Positions 53,189 through 61,138 of a stretch of 64,000 nt of DNA are shown piece by piece; the first letter of the stretch is position 1, and each line of letters starts with the position of its first letter. The position numbers were made by a program, and so were the translations under genes. The DNA is taken from NCBI RefSeq assembly GCF_023913755.1, contig NZ_JAMXBJ010000030.1:1-64000 (forward strand). The letters are read 5' to 3'. Origin of the DNA: Pseudarthrobacter cellobiosi (GTDB taxonomy: Bacteria > Actinomycetota > Actinomycetes > Actinomycetales > Micrococcaceae). The notes under the pieces were generated by a model that was not told where the DNA came from, did no database searches, and saw only the letters and a program-made list of their open reading frames with translations.

Positions 53189-54562
53189 CTAGAGCGCCTT
53201 CACCGCGCCCAGCACCTTGGCCAGGGAATCCTTGGCATCGCCGAAGAGCAGCGAGGTCTGCGGCTCGTACAGGAGCTCGTTCTCAATTCCCGCGAATCCT
53301 GGCCGCATGGAGCGCTTCAGGAAGATCACCTGCCGGGCGTCGGCCACTTCCAGGATGGGCATGCCGTAGATCGGCGAGCCGGAGGACGTCTTCGCTGCCG
53401 GGTTCACCACGTCGTTGGCGCCCACCACCAAAGCGACGTCGGCCATGCGGAACTCGGAGTTGATCTCGCCCATCTCCTTGAGCGATTCGTACGGCACGTT
53501 CGCCTCGGCCAGGAGCACGTTCATGTGCCCGGGCATGCGGCCGGCGACGGGATGGATGGCGAAGTCCACCTCGATGCCGCGGGCTTCGAGGGCCAGGGCC
53601 AGCTCGGCTGCGGTGTGCTGGCCCTGCGCCACCGCCAGCCCGTAGCCGGGCACGATGATCACCCGCTGCGCGTAGCCCAGGAGCACCGCCACGTCCTCCG
53701 CGCTGGAGGACCTGACGGGGCGTTCGCTCACGGCGGTGGATCCCGCCGTCGAACCTCCCTTGAAGGCGCCGAACAGGATGCCGGCCACGCTGCGGCCCAT
53801 CGCGGCGGCCATGGCCCGGGTGAGGATGGTACCGGAGGCGCCCACCAGCGTGCCGGCCACCACCAGCAGCACGTTGCCCAGCACCACGCCGGACGCCGCC
53901 ACGGCCAGACCGGTGAACGCGTTCAGCAGCGAGATGACGATGGGCACGTCCGCGCCGCCCACCGGCAGCACCAGCAGTGCACCCGCGGCCAAGCCCAGCA
54001 CCATCAGCAGCACCGCGAGCGCCAGGGAACCGGTCAGGACGACAGCGACGGCGGTGCCCACGGCGGCGAGCAGCACCGCGGCCATCACCAAGGGGAGGCC
54101 CGGAAAAACGATGGGCCGGGTGGTCATGAGTTCCTGGAGTTTGGCGAAGGTGACCCCGGATCCGGCGAAGGATACGGCCCCCACCAGAAGGGTGAACACG
54201 ATGGCGAGGCGGACCCAGGGGTCGGCGGTGTGGCTGAGTTCCAGCAGCGCCACCAGGGCTGCGGCGCCGCCGCCCACGCCGTTGAAGAGGGCCACGAGCT
54301 GCGGCATCTGGGTCATCTGCACCCGCCGGGCCACCGGCGCGGCCACGGCGGTCCCCACCGCGATGGCACCGATGATCCAGGGGATGTTGTCGAGCCGGGC
54401 GGAAACGAAGACCGTGACGACGGCGAGCAGCGCACCGAAAGCACCGATCAGGTTCCCCCGCCGGGCGGTCCGGGGCGAGCTGAGGCCGCGAAGCGCCAAG
54501 ATAAAGAACACTGCCGCGGCGAGGTAGAGGAGCGAGGTCCAGACTGGATCGAGGAGGGTCAC
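53189..54562 (-). CDS. pntB: NAD(P) transhydrogenase beta subunit
   Basis: The 457-residue subunit has an N-terminal membrane domain of about nine spans and a C-terminal NADP-binding domain with VIIVPGYGLAVAQGQHTAAEL, HPVAGRMPGHMNVLLAEA and VALVVGANDVVNPAA. With PntA it transfers hydride from NADH to NADP, driven by protons. Overlaps pntAb by 4 bp. Confidence 0.96.
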   Translation of the reverse strand: MTLLDPVWTSLLYLAAAVFFILALRGLSSPRTARRGNLIGAFGALLAVVTVFVSARLDNIPWIIGAIAVGTAVAAPVARRVQMTQMPQLVALFNGVGGGAAALVALLELSHTADPWVRLAIVFTLLVGAVSFAGSGVTFAKLQELMTTRPIVFPGLPLVMAAVLLAAVGTAVAVVLTGSLALAVLLMVLGLAAGALLVLPVGGADVPIVISLLNAFTGLAVAASGVVLGNVLLVVAGTLVGASGTILTRAMAAAMGRSVAGILFGAFKGGSTAGSTAVSERPVRSSSAEDVAVLLGYAQRVIIVPGYGLAVAQGQHTAAELALALEARGIEVDFAIHPVAGRMPGHMNVLLAEANVPYESLKEMGEINSEFRMADVALVVGANDVVNPAAKTSSGSPIYGMPILEVADARQVIFLKRSMRPGFAGIENELLYEPQTSLLFGDAKDSLAKVLGAVKAL

Positions 54563-54894
54563 TTTGCTTCCTCCCTGCCGCTGGCTTCCTTAGCCGGAGC
54601 TTCCTGGCGGACGACGTCCTTGCGGGCACGGAACATGTGCAGCATCCGGTCCGTCACCACAAAGCCGCCCACCAGGTTTGCGGTGGCCAGGACCACGGCC
54701 AGCAGCGCCACGGCCAGAATCCACGGGTCCGCGGCCTGGCCAGCCACGATGATGGCGCCCACCAGGATGATGCCGTGGATGGCGTTGGCTCCGGACATCA
54801 GGGGCGTATGCAGGGTGCTGGAGACCTTGGAAACCACTTCGAAGCCCACAAACACCGCCAGCACCGTGACCGTCAGCAGGCTCATGCCGTCCAT
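54559..54894 (-). CDS. pntAb: NAD(P) transhydrogenase alpha subunit, membrane part
   Basis: The 111-residue part corresponds to the C-terminal membrane domain of single-chain PntA: VTVLAVFVGFEVVSKVSSTLHTPLMSGANAIHGI and IILVGAIIVAG. The split into two polypeptides is common in alphaproteobacteria and actinobacteria. ATG 54894 overlaps the pntAa stop (TGATG). Confidence 0.93.
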   Translation of the reverse strand: MDGMSLLTVTVLAVFVGFEVVSKVSSTLHTPLMSGANAIHGIILVGAIIVAGQAADPWILAVALLAVVLATANLVGGFVVTDRMLHMFRARKDVVRQEAPAKEASGREEAK

Positions 54895-56108
54895 CAGATT
54901 CCCCCCTCGTTCTGGATGCTGTCGTCCTGGATAGGGACCCGGGGCGCATGGTCGGGCAGGGCGGGGACAAGTGCCGCCAGGGCCTCGGCCGTGGGCAGGT
55001 GCCGCACCGCGCCGTCGTGCGTGAGGCACGCGCAGGCGATCACGTCGTCGTCGAAATCGGGGGCAACGGTGCCGTCCCGGACCATCAGGGCGAGCAGGTT
55101 GGCCACGTTCTTGGCATACAGGCGGGACGCATCCTGCGCCATCGCGGACGGTGCGTCCTTCAGCCCCACCAGCGTGACGTGGCCCTGCCCGTCGGCGGTC
55201 GGAACCAGGATGTCCTCGCCGGGAACAGCGCCCTCGACGTTACCGCCGGACTCCGCAGCGAGGTCGACGACGACGGAGCCGGGGCGCATGCCCTGCACCA
55301 TTTGGCGGCTCACGAGGAGCGGTGCGCGCCTGCCCGGGACGGCCGCCGTCGTAATCAGGACATCCGCCACGGCGACGTGCGGGGCGAGGAGTTCACGCTG
55401 GAGGGCGCCGCGGTCGGCACTGAGTTCGCGGGCGTAGCCACCCGAAGCCTCCGCCGTTTCCAGATCCAGTTTGATGAACGTGCCGCCCATCGACGCGACC
55501 TCGTCAGCGGAGGCGGGCCGGATGTCGTTGGCAGAGACCCGGGCCCCCAGCCGTTTAGCTGTGCCGATGGCCTGCAGCCCGGCAACCCCGGCGCCTAGCA
55601 CCAGCACACGGGCAGGCGGGACAGTGCCGGCGGCAGTCATGTACAGCGGGAAAAAGCGCGGCAGCCGGATGGCGGCTTCCAGCACGCAGCGGTAACCGGC
55701 CACCAGGGCCTGGGAGCTGAGCGCGTCCATGGACTGGGCGCGCGAGATGCGGGGCACCAGTTCCAGGGCGAAGGCGGTGACGCCGGCCTCGACGAGCGCC
55801 TGCACGGTGGCGAGTTCGGACGACGGCGAGGCCAGGCCAACGGTGACGGCGCCCCTCTTTAGGGCTGCCGCCGTCGGGGGTTCCAGCGGGCGGACGTGGA
55901 CCAGGACGTTCAGTTCGCCGGGATCCAGGTCTTGGACGACGCGGGCGCCGGCGTCGGCGTAATCGTGGTCTGAGTGGCCGGCGGCGGCCCCTGCTCCTGC
56001 CTCGATCAGGACGTTCAGGCCAAGCCCCGCCAGCTGCTTGACCGTTTCCGGCGTGGCGGCCACACGCCGCTCACCCTCATGACGTTCCCGCGGTATGCCC
56101 AGTTTCAA
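54894..56108 (-). CDS. pntAa: NAD(P) transhydrogenase alpha subunit, NAD-binding part
   Basis: The 404-residue soluble subunit is related to alanine dehydrogenase: KLGIPRERHEGERRVAATPETV at the start, [22 protein letters not shown] as the NAD loop, and the mobile loop region further on. TTG start with GGGAG upstream. First gene of pntAa-pntAb-pntB; element 56157-56219 lies directly upstream. Confidence 0.94.
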   Translation of the reverse strand: MKLGIPRERHEGERRVAATPETVKQLAGLGLNVLIEAGAGAAAGHSDHDYADAGARVVQDLDPGELNVLVHVRPLEPPTAAALKRGAVTVGLASPSSELATVQALVEAGVTAFALELVPRISRAQSMDALSSQALVAGYRCVLEAAIRLPRFFPLYMTAAGTVPPARVLVLGAGVAGLQAIGTAKRLGARVSANDIRPASADEVASMGGTFIKLDLETAEASGGYARELSADRGALQRELLAPHVAVADVLITTAAVPGRRAPLLVSRQMVQGMRPGSVVVDLAAESGGNVEGAVPGEDILVPTADGQGHVTLVGLKDAPSAMAQDASRLYAKNVANLLALMVRDGTVAPDFDDDVIACACLTHDGAVRHLPTAEALAALVPALPDHAPRVPIQDDSIQNEGGI

Positions 56109-56156
56109 ACCGCCAACTCCCTTACGGACGTAGTTGGCTCGAGTCTATGACCCCTT

Positions 56157-56219
56157 GCGCGAACTGGCAGCTAATTCCCTCAGATTCGCGTTTTGGGGGC
56201 ATTTGCTGCCCGTTCGCGC
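56157..56219. repeat. Intergenic inverted repeat, GCGCGAACTGGCAG family, copy 1
   Basis: Arms at 56157-56179 and 56197-56219 pair at about 19 of 23 positions. On the minus strand CCCAAAACG (56189-56197) matches the CTCAAAACG core at 8 of 9. It separates the end of the IclR gene from the pnt operon, both leftward. Confidence 0.75.
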
Positions 56220-56248
56220 GACTGCCTGCCACGGTCAGCACCGGGCGT

Positions 56249-57061
56249 TTAGCGCCGCGCGGTCAGGTCCGCCGAGACGAGCTTCGCGGTAGCCACGATT
56301 TCGCGGGCCACGGCGGCCAGGTACGCTTCCGGGTCCGGCTGGGCCGCCACCGATTGGGCCTGGAGGGACACGTTAACCGCGGCCACCGCTTTGGTTGGCC
56401 CGTCGTACACGGGAGCGGCAACGGACATCAGCCCGATTTCAAGCTCCTGGTCCAGCAGGCACCAGCCCTGGGCGCGGACGGTGCCCAGCACCACCAGCAG
56501 CTCGGGAACAGTGCCCAGCCCGCGCGGCGTCAGCGGTTTAATCTCCGCCGCTGCCAGGTAGTCCTTCAGTTCGGCGGACGGCAGGGCCGCGAGCAGCACC
56601 CTGCCCATGGACGTGGCGTAGGCCGGGAAGCGGGTGCCCACGGTGATGCCCACGTTCATGATGCGGCGCGTGGTCACCCTTGCGATGTAGGCGATGTCCG
56701 TGCCGTCCAGCACCGCCGCCGAGGTGGATTCGCCCAGCTTGAGGGACAGTTCCTCCAGGTGGGGCTGGGCCAGCTGCGGCAGGGACAGCCCGCTGAGGTA
56801 GGCGTAGCCGAGCTGCAGGACCTTGGCCGTGAGCGCAAACGTCTTGCCGTCGGTCCGTACGTAGTCCAGCTCAACGAGAGTGTGCAGGAAGCGCCGGGCC
56901 GTGGCTCTGGTCAGGTCCGTCCGGGCCGCCACCTCGGTGAGGGTCATGACCGGGTGGTCGGTATCAAAGGCGCGGATCACGGCCAGCCCGCGCGCCAGCG
57001 ACTGCACGTACTGGTCACTCGCCTGCGGGGCGGCCCGTGAGTCTGCAGGTGCGTTGGTCAT
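56249..57061 (-). CDS. pcaR: IclR family regulator of the pca genes
   Basis: The 270-residue protein has an N-terminal winged HTH (MTLTEVAARTDLTRATARRFLHTLVELDYV) and a C-terminal IclR effector domain (GTDIAYIARVTTRRIMNVGITVGTRFPAYATSMGRVLLA). This is the PcaR/PobR branch and it lies at the end of the pca cluster, so it probably controls it in response to beta-ketoadipate or protocatechuate. I chose ATG 57061; TAGGAT is 8 bases upstream. Confidence 0.9.
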   Translation of the reverse strand: MTNAPADSRAAPQASDQYVQSLARGLAVIRAFDTDHPVMTLTEVAARTDLTRATARRFLHTLVELDYVRTDGKTFALTAKVLQLGYAYLSGLSLPQLAQPHLEELSLKLGESTSAAVLDGTDIAYIARVTTRRIMNVGITVGTRFPAYATSMGRVLLAALPSAELKDYLAAAEIKPLTPRGLGTVPELLVVLGTVRAQGWCLLDQELEIGLMSVAAPVYDGPTKAVAAVNVSLQAQSVAAQPDPEAYLAAVAREIVATAKLVSADLTARR

Positions 57062-57080
57062 GGTCACCAATCCTATTCGG

Positions 57081-57141
57081 CGCGAACGGGCAGGTAATCC
57101 CTTCAAAACTTGGGTTTGAGGGGATCTGCTGCCAGTTCGCG
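57081..57141. repeat. Intergenic inverted repeat, GCGCGAACTGGCAG family, copy 2
   Basis: Arms at 57081-57101 and 57121-57141 pair at 17 of 21 positions with TTCAAAACT in the loop. A further GTTCGCGCC half-unit follows near 57160. Arm sequence matches 56157-56219. It separates pcaJ from pcaR. Confidence 0.75.
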
Positions 57142-57178
57142 GGTGGGGGCTTAAGTGTCCGTTCGCGCCGGGGGTGGG

Positions 57179-57871
57179 TTAGAGCGCGACGGCGGCGGCT
57201 GGCTTGAGCGGGACGGGCACCAGGTCCTGGAGTTCCTCGAAGGTGCAGCCGAACGTCTCACGGACAGTGACGCCGTCGGGCCCGGTGAGGAAGACGGCCT
57301 TGTCGGTGTACACGCGCGTCACGCAGCCCACGCCGGTGAGCGGGTACGTGCACGCTTCCACGATCTTCGACACGCCCTCGCGGGTCAGGAGCGTCATCAT
57401 CACAAACACGTCCTTGGCTCCGGTGGCCAGGTCCATCGCGCCGCCCACCGCGGGAATGGCGTCGGGGGCGCCGGTGTGCCAGTTGGCAAGGTCACCGGTG
57501 GCCGAGACCTGGAACGCGCCGAGGACGCAGATGTCCAGGTGCCCGCCACGCATGATCGCGAACGAGTCCGCGTGGTGGAAGTACGACGCCCCCGGCAGTT
57601 CCGTGACCGGGATCTTGCCGGCGTTAATGAGGTCGCCGTCGATGTCGTCGCCCTCAGCCGCGGGACCCATGCCCAGCATGCCGTTCTCCGTGTGGAGCGT
57701 GATGTTCTGTTCCAGCTTGAGATAGTTGGAGACCAGAGTGGGCTGGCCGATGCCGAGGTTCACAAACGAGCCGGGCGCGATGTCCCGGGCCACGAGTTCG
57801 GCGAGCTGATCGCGGCCCAGGGGCTTGTTGCTGGTCTGAATGCTGGCCTGGCTGTTGGTCTGTGCGCTCAT
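57179..57871 (-). CDS. pcaJ: 3-oxoadipate CoA-transferase subunit B
   Basis: The 230-residue subunit moves CoA from succinyl-CoA to 3-oxoadipate together with PcaI. HTENGMLGMGP carries the catalytic Glu region, and GAYQVSATGDLANWHTG-like sequence (GAFQVSATGDLANW) follows. ScoB of acetoacetate metabolism looks alike; the pca neighbours decide the name. It starts 2 bp after the pcaI stop. Confidence 0.92.
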   Translation of the reverse strand: MSAQTNSQASIQTSNKPLGRDQLAELVARDIAPGSFVNLGIGQPTLVSNYLKLEQNITLHTENGMLGMGPAAEGDDIDGDLINAGKIPVTELPGASYFHHADSFAIMRGGHLDICVLGAFQVSATGDLANWHTGAPDAIPAVGGAMDLATGAKDVFVMMTLLTREGVSKIVEACTYPLTGVGCVTRVYTDKAVFLTGPDGVTVRETFGCTFEELQDLVPVPLKPAAAVAL

Positions 57872-57873
57872 TT

Positions 57874-58533
57874 TCAGGCCACCTTCACGATGCTGTTGAC
57901 GTAGATACCGGGAGTCACGACGTTTTCGGGATCAAGCCCGCCGGTGGGGACGATCTCGGACACCTGGACCACCGTGTGCTTGGCCGCGGCGGCCATGATG
58001 GGGCCGAAGTTCCGCGCGGTCTTGCGGTACACAAGGTTCCCCACGCCGTCGGCCTTCAGGGCCTTGATCAGCGCCACGTCGGCGTGGATGGGCGTCTCGA
58101 ACACCTGGCCGCGGCCGTCGATGATGCGGGTTTCCTTGCCCTCGGCCAGCATGGTGCCATAGCCGGTGGGCGTGAAGAACCCGCCGATGCCGGCTCCGGC
58201 GGCGCGGATCCGCTCGGCCAGGTTGCCCTGCGGCACTAGCTCCAGTTCGATCTCGCCGGCGTGGAACTTGGCATCGAAGTGCCAGGAATCGGACTGCCGC
58301 GGGAAGGAGCAGATCATCTTCCTCACCCGGCCCTCCTTGATCAGCAGCGCCAGGCCCTGGTCGCCCTGGCCGGCGTTGTTGTTCACCACGGTCAGTTCCT
58401 TGGCGCCGCAGTCCATCAGCGCGTCGATCAGTTCGAACGGCTGGCCGGCGTTGCCGAAGCCGCCGATCATCACGGTGGAGCCGTCCTTGATGCCGGACAC
58501 GGCCTCACTTACGGTGTCAACAAAATTCAGCAT
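57874..58533 (-). CDS. pcaI: 3-oxoadipate CoA-transferase subunit A
   Basis: The 219-residue subunit has VMIGGFGNAGQPFELIDALM as the CoA-binding loop and GAGIGGFFTPTGYGTMLAEGKE in the middle. Partner of PcaJ. It starts 2 bp after the thiolase stop, so these three genes are tightly packed. Confidence 0.92.
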   Translation of the reverse strand: MLNFVDTVSEAVSGIKDGSTVMIGGFGNAGQPFELIDALMDCGAKELTVVNNNAGQGDQGLALLIKEGRVRKMICSFPRQSDSWHFDAKFHAGEIELELVPQGNLAERIRAAGAGIGGFFTPTGYGTMLAEGKETRIIDGRGQVFETPIHADVALIKALKADGVGNLVYRKTARNFGPIMAAAAKHTVVQVSEIVPTGGLDPENVVTPGIYVNSIVKVA

Positions 58534-58535
58534 CG

Positions 58536-59750
58536 TTATGCCTTTCCTGTGCTGGTGCCGGTACCGGCCGTAACGTTTTCGAGGACAACGGCGAGGCCCT
58601 GGCCCACGCCGATGCAGATCGCGGCGACGCCCCAGCGCTCACCGGAGGCCTGCAGACTCCGGGCGAGGGTGCCCAGGATCCGGGTGCCGGACGCGCCGAG
58701 GGGGTGGCCCATGGCGAGCGCGCCGCCGTGCCGGTTCACGATGGTGGGGTCGATGCCCCAGGCGTTGATGCAGGCCAGGGACTGTGCGGCGAACGCTTCG
58801 TTAAGTTCGACGGCGCCCACCTGGTCCCAGCCGATGCCCGCCTTCGCGAGGGCCTTGTTCGCGGCCTCCACGGGGGCGTAGCCGAAGAACTGCGGATCGT
58901 TGCCGTGCGCGCCGCGACCAGCGATGCGGGCCAGCGGTTCCAGCCCCAGCAGCCTGGCGGCGTTCTCGCTGCCTATCCAGGCCGCGGAGGCGCCGTCGGA
59001 CAGCGGGGACGCGTTCCCGGCGGTGACGGTGCCATTCTCGGTGCGAAACACGGTCTTCAACCCGGCGAGTTTCTCCGCCGAGGAGCCAGCGCGGATGCCT
59101 TCATCGCGGACCAGGTCAGTGCCCGGAACCGGGGCCACCAGGTTGTCGTAGAACCCCTCGTCCCAGGCGGCGGCGGCGAGGTTGTGCGAGTTCGCGGCGA
59201 ACTCGTCCTGCTGCTCGCGGGTCACACCGTACTTCTCGCGGAGCCGTTCGGTGGCCTCGCCCAGGGAGATGGTCCACTCCTTCGGCATGGCCTTGTTCAC
59301 CAGGCGCCAGCCCAAAGTGGTGGACGCCAGGGTCATGTCCCCGGCCGGGTAGGGCTTCTCCGTCTTGGGCAGGACCCAGGGGGCCCGGGACATCGATTCG
59401 GCGCCGCCTACCAGCATCAGCTCCGCGTCGCCGGCATTGATCTGGCGCGAGGCGATGATCGCCGCGTCCAGCGACGAACCGCAGAGCCGGTTCACGCTGG
59501 TGCCCGGAATCGAAACCGGCAGGCCGGCCAACAACGTGCCCATCCGGGCGATGTTGCGGTTCTCCTCACCGGCGCCGTTGGCGTTGCCGAACACCACTTC
59601 ATCAATCCGCTCAGTGTCCAGCCCGGGGGCCCGCTTCACGGATTCCCTGATCACGTGCGCGGCAAGGTCATCCGGGCGGACGGCGGCGAGGCCTGAGCCG
59701 AACTTGCCGAACGGCGTCCGGACCGCGTCGTAGATAAAGGCCTGGTTCAT
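58536..59750 (-). CDS. pcaF: 3-oxoadipyl-CoA thiolase
   Basis: The 404-residue thiolase cleaves 3-oxoadipyl-CoA to succinyl-CoA and acetyl-CoA, the last step of the pathway. The nucleophile Cys is in NRLCGSSLDAAI near residue 90; GHPLGASGTRILGTL and ICIGVGQGLAVV carry the other catalytic residues. I chose ATG 59750, with AGAGGAAG upstream. The repeat at 59779-59844 separates it from pcaC. Confidence 0.94.
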   Translation of the reverse strand: MNQAFIYDAVRTPFGKFGSGLAAVRPDDLAAHVIRESVKRAPGLDTERIDEVVFGNANGAGEENRNIARMGTLLAGLPVSIPGTSVNRLCGSSLDAAIIASRQINAGDAELMLVGGAESMSRAPWVLPKTEKPYPAGDMTLASTTLGWRLVNKAMPKEWTISLGEATERLREKYGVTREQQDEFAANSHNLAAAAWDEGFYDNLVAPVPGTDLVRDEGIRAGSSAEKLAGLKTVFRTENGTVTAGNASPLSDGASAAWIGSENAARLLGLEPLARIAGRGAHGNDPQFFGYAPVEAANKALAKAGIGWDQVGAVELNEAFAAQSLACINAWGIDPTIVNRHGGALAMGHPLGASGTRILGTLARSLQASGERWGVAAICIGVGQGLAVVLENVTAGTGTSTGKA

Positions 59751-59778
59751 GAATCTTCCTCTGAATTCTTTGGTTGGT

Positions 59779-59844
59779 CCCAACTAGGTAGCAGTAAGTG
59801 TCGTTTTGAGGGCTCATAACGACAGTTAGTGCTACCTAGTTGGG
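59779..59844. repeat. 27-bp inverted repeat, CTCAAAACG core (family copy 2)
   Basis: Arms at 59779-59805 and 59818-59844 pair at 25 of 27 positions with a 12-base loop. CTCAAAACG is on the minus strand at 59802-59810. Arms share AGGTAGC...TGTCGTT and CTACCTAGTTGGGT with 52162-52215. It lies inside the pca operon, between pcaC and pcaF, so it cannot be a complete terminator if the operon is transcribed through. Confidence 0.88.
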
Positions 59845-59852
59845 TGGGGGCG

Positions 59853-60323
59853 CTAGTTGGGTGGGGTGGCGGCGGAGTCCAGGGTGGGGGCGCGGTCGAG
59901 TTCGACGAAGACCTGCTGGGCGGTCTTGAAGGCCGTGTTGGCGGAGGGAACCCCGCAGTAGATGGCCGTCTGGAGCAGGATTTCCTTGATTTCGTCCCTG
60001 CTCAGGCCGTTGGTGATGGCCGCGCGGATGTGCATGGCCAGCTCTTCCCAGTGCCCGTGCGCCACCATCGCGGTGATGGTCACCGCCGAGCGCATCTGCC
60101 GTGAGATGCCCGGCCGGGTCCAGATGCCACCCCACGCGATCCGCGTGATCATGTCCTGGAAATCCTCGGTGAACTCGTTCTTGGTGGCGTTGGCCCGGTC
60201 CACATGCGCGGCGCCCAGCACTTCGCGGCGGACCACCATGCCGCCGTCGTAAATTTCCTGGCTGGTGGCATCCGGCTGGACGACGCCGTGCCGTTCTCCC
60301 CCGTTCAGGGCAGCGCCGCTCAC
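59853..60323 (-). CDS. pcaC: 4-carboxymuconolactone decarboxylase
   Basis: The 156-residue AhpD-fold enzyme makes 3-oxoadipate enol-lactone. Features: EVLGAAHVDRANATKNEFTEDFQDMITRIAWGGIW and EIKEILLQTAIYCGVPSANTAF. In many actinobacteria PcaC and PcaD are fused as PcaL; here they are separate and overlap by 4 bp (GTGA). Confidence 0.94.
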   Translation of the reverse strand: MSGAALNGGERHGVVQPDATSQEIYDGGMVVRREVLGAAHVDRANATKNEFTEDFQDMITRIAWGGIWTRPGISRQMRSAVTITAMVAHGHWEELAMHIRAAITNGLSRDEIKEILLQTAIYCGVPSANTAFKTAQQVFVELDRAPTLDSAATPPN

Positions 60324-61138
60324 TTGGCTGCCCCGCGGGATTCGCTCCAGATGATGAGGGTCCGCAGCAGTTCGGCAACGTGGGCGGGCGCCTCGGCTGG
60401 GGCCAGGTGCGCCACTCCCTCGAGCGTCACAGCATTTGCCGTGCCGCCGCCGGCGGTAATCCCGTCAACGGTTTCCTGAGCCATCGACGGCGGTGCAACA
60501 GTGTCTGCCGCGCCGGCAACTGCCTGGGTGGGGACGGTGATGCTGCCGAGTTCGTCACGGACATCAAAGCCGGCCAGCGCCTCGCAGCAGAAGGCGTAGC
60601 TGAAGCGGTCGGTGTCGCGGAGGGCGTGCAGGAGCCGGCTGCTCCGCTCGGGCTCACGGTCCATAAACCCCGGCGCAAACCAGCGCTGTGCGGAGCCCTG
60701 GATCATGACGGGAGTGCCCTGGCTGCGAACGGTTTCGGCGCGTTCCAGCCAGGCTTCGGGGGTGCCGATTTTGGCCCCGGTGCACTGGATGGACAGGCTC
60801 TTGAGGCGTTCGCCGTGCTTGATGCCCAGCTGTAGGCCGGTGGCGCCGCCGAGTGAAACCCCGGCGTAGTGGAAGGCTTCGCCCGGGGCGATCGAGTCCA
60901 TCAGGTCCACCACTGAATCCGCCAGCGCGGCGACGTCGAACGTCTCCGTGGCGGCGGGTGAGACGCCGTGGCCGGGCAGGTCCCAAGCCACCACGTCGTA
61001 GTCGTTGGCCAGCAGGGTGGCCGCGTCGGACCAAAGTACGGAGGACGTACCCAAGGAGGGTCCAACCACCAGCAGGGGACGTTCGCCAAGGGCCCGTTCG
61101 GGTGAAAGCAGAACTGCCTTCAGGGTCGGTTTAGCCAC
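60320..61138 (-). CDS. pcaD: 3-oxoadipate enol-lactonase
   Basis: The 272-residue alpha/beta hydrolase opens the enol-lactone to 3-oxoadipate. VVGPSLGTSSVLW is the oxyanion region, AGVSLGGATGLQLG the nucleophile elbow, and LEGVAHLAPAEAP holds the catalytic His. GTG 61138 overlaps the end of pcaB and has GGAG 6 bases upstream. Confidence 0.93.
   Translation of the reverse strand: MAKPTLKAVLLSPERALGERPLLVVGPSLGTSSVLWSDAATLLANDYDVVAWDLPGHGVSPAATETFDVAALADSVVDLMDSIAPGEAFHYAGVSLGGATGLQLGIKHGERLKSLSIQCTGAKIGTPEAWLERAETVRSQGTPVMIQGSAQRWFAPGFMDREPERSSRLLHALRDTDRFSYAFCCEALAGFDVRDELGSITVPTQAVAGAADTVAPPSMAQETVDGITAGGGTANAVTLEGVAHLAPAEAPAHVAELLRTLIIWSESRGAAK

Noticed and set aside
59779..59844. Possible integron attC site (GTTGGGT end, ~66-bp palindrome)
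   Set aside because: The 5' end does not fit the R-box, there is no integrase or cassette array, and the arms pair too well without the usual unpaired bases.
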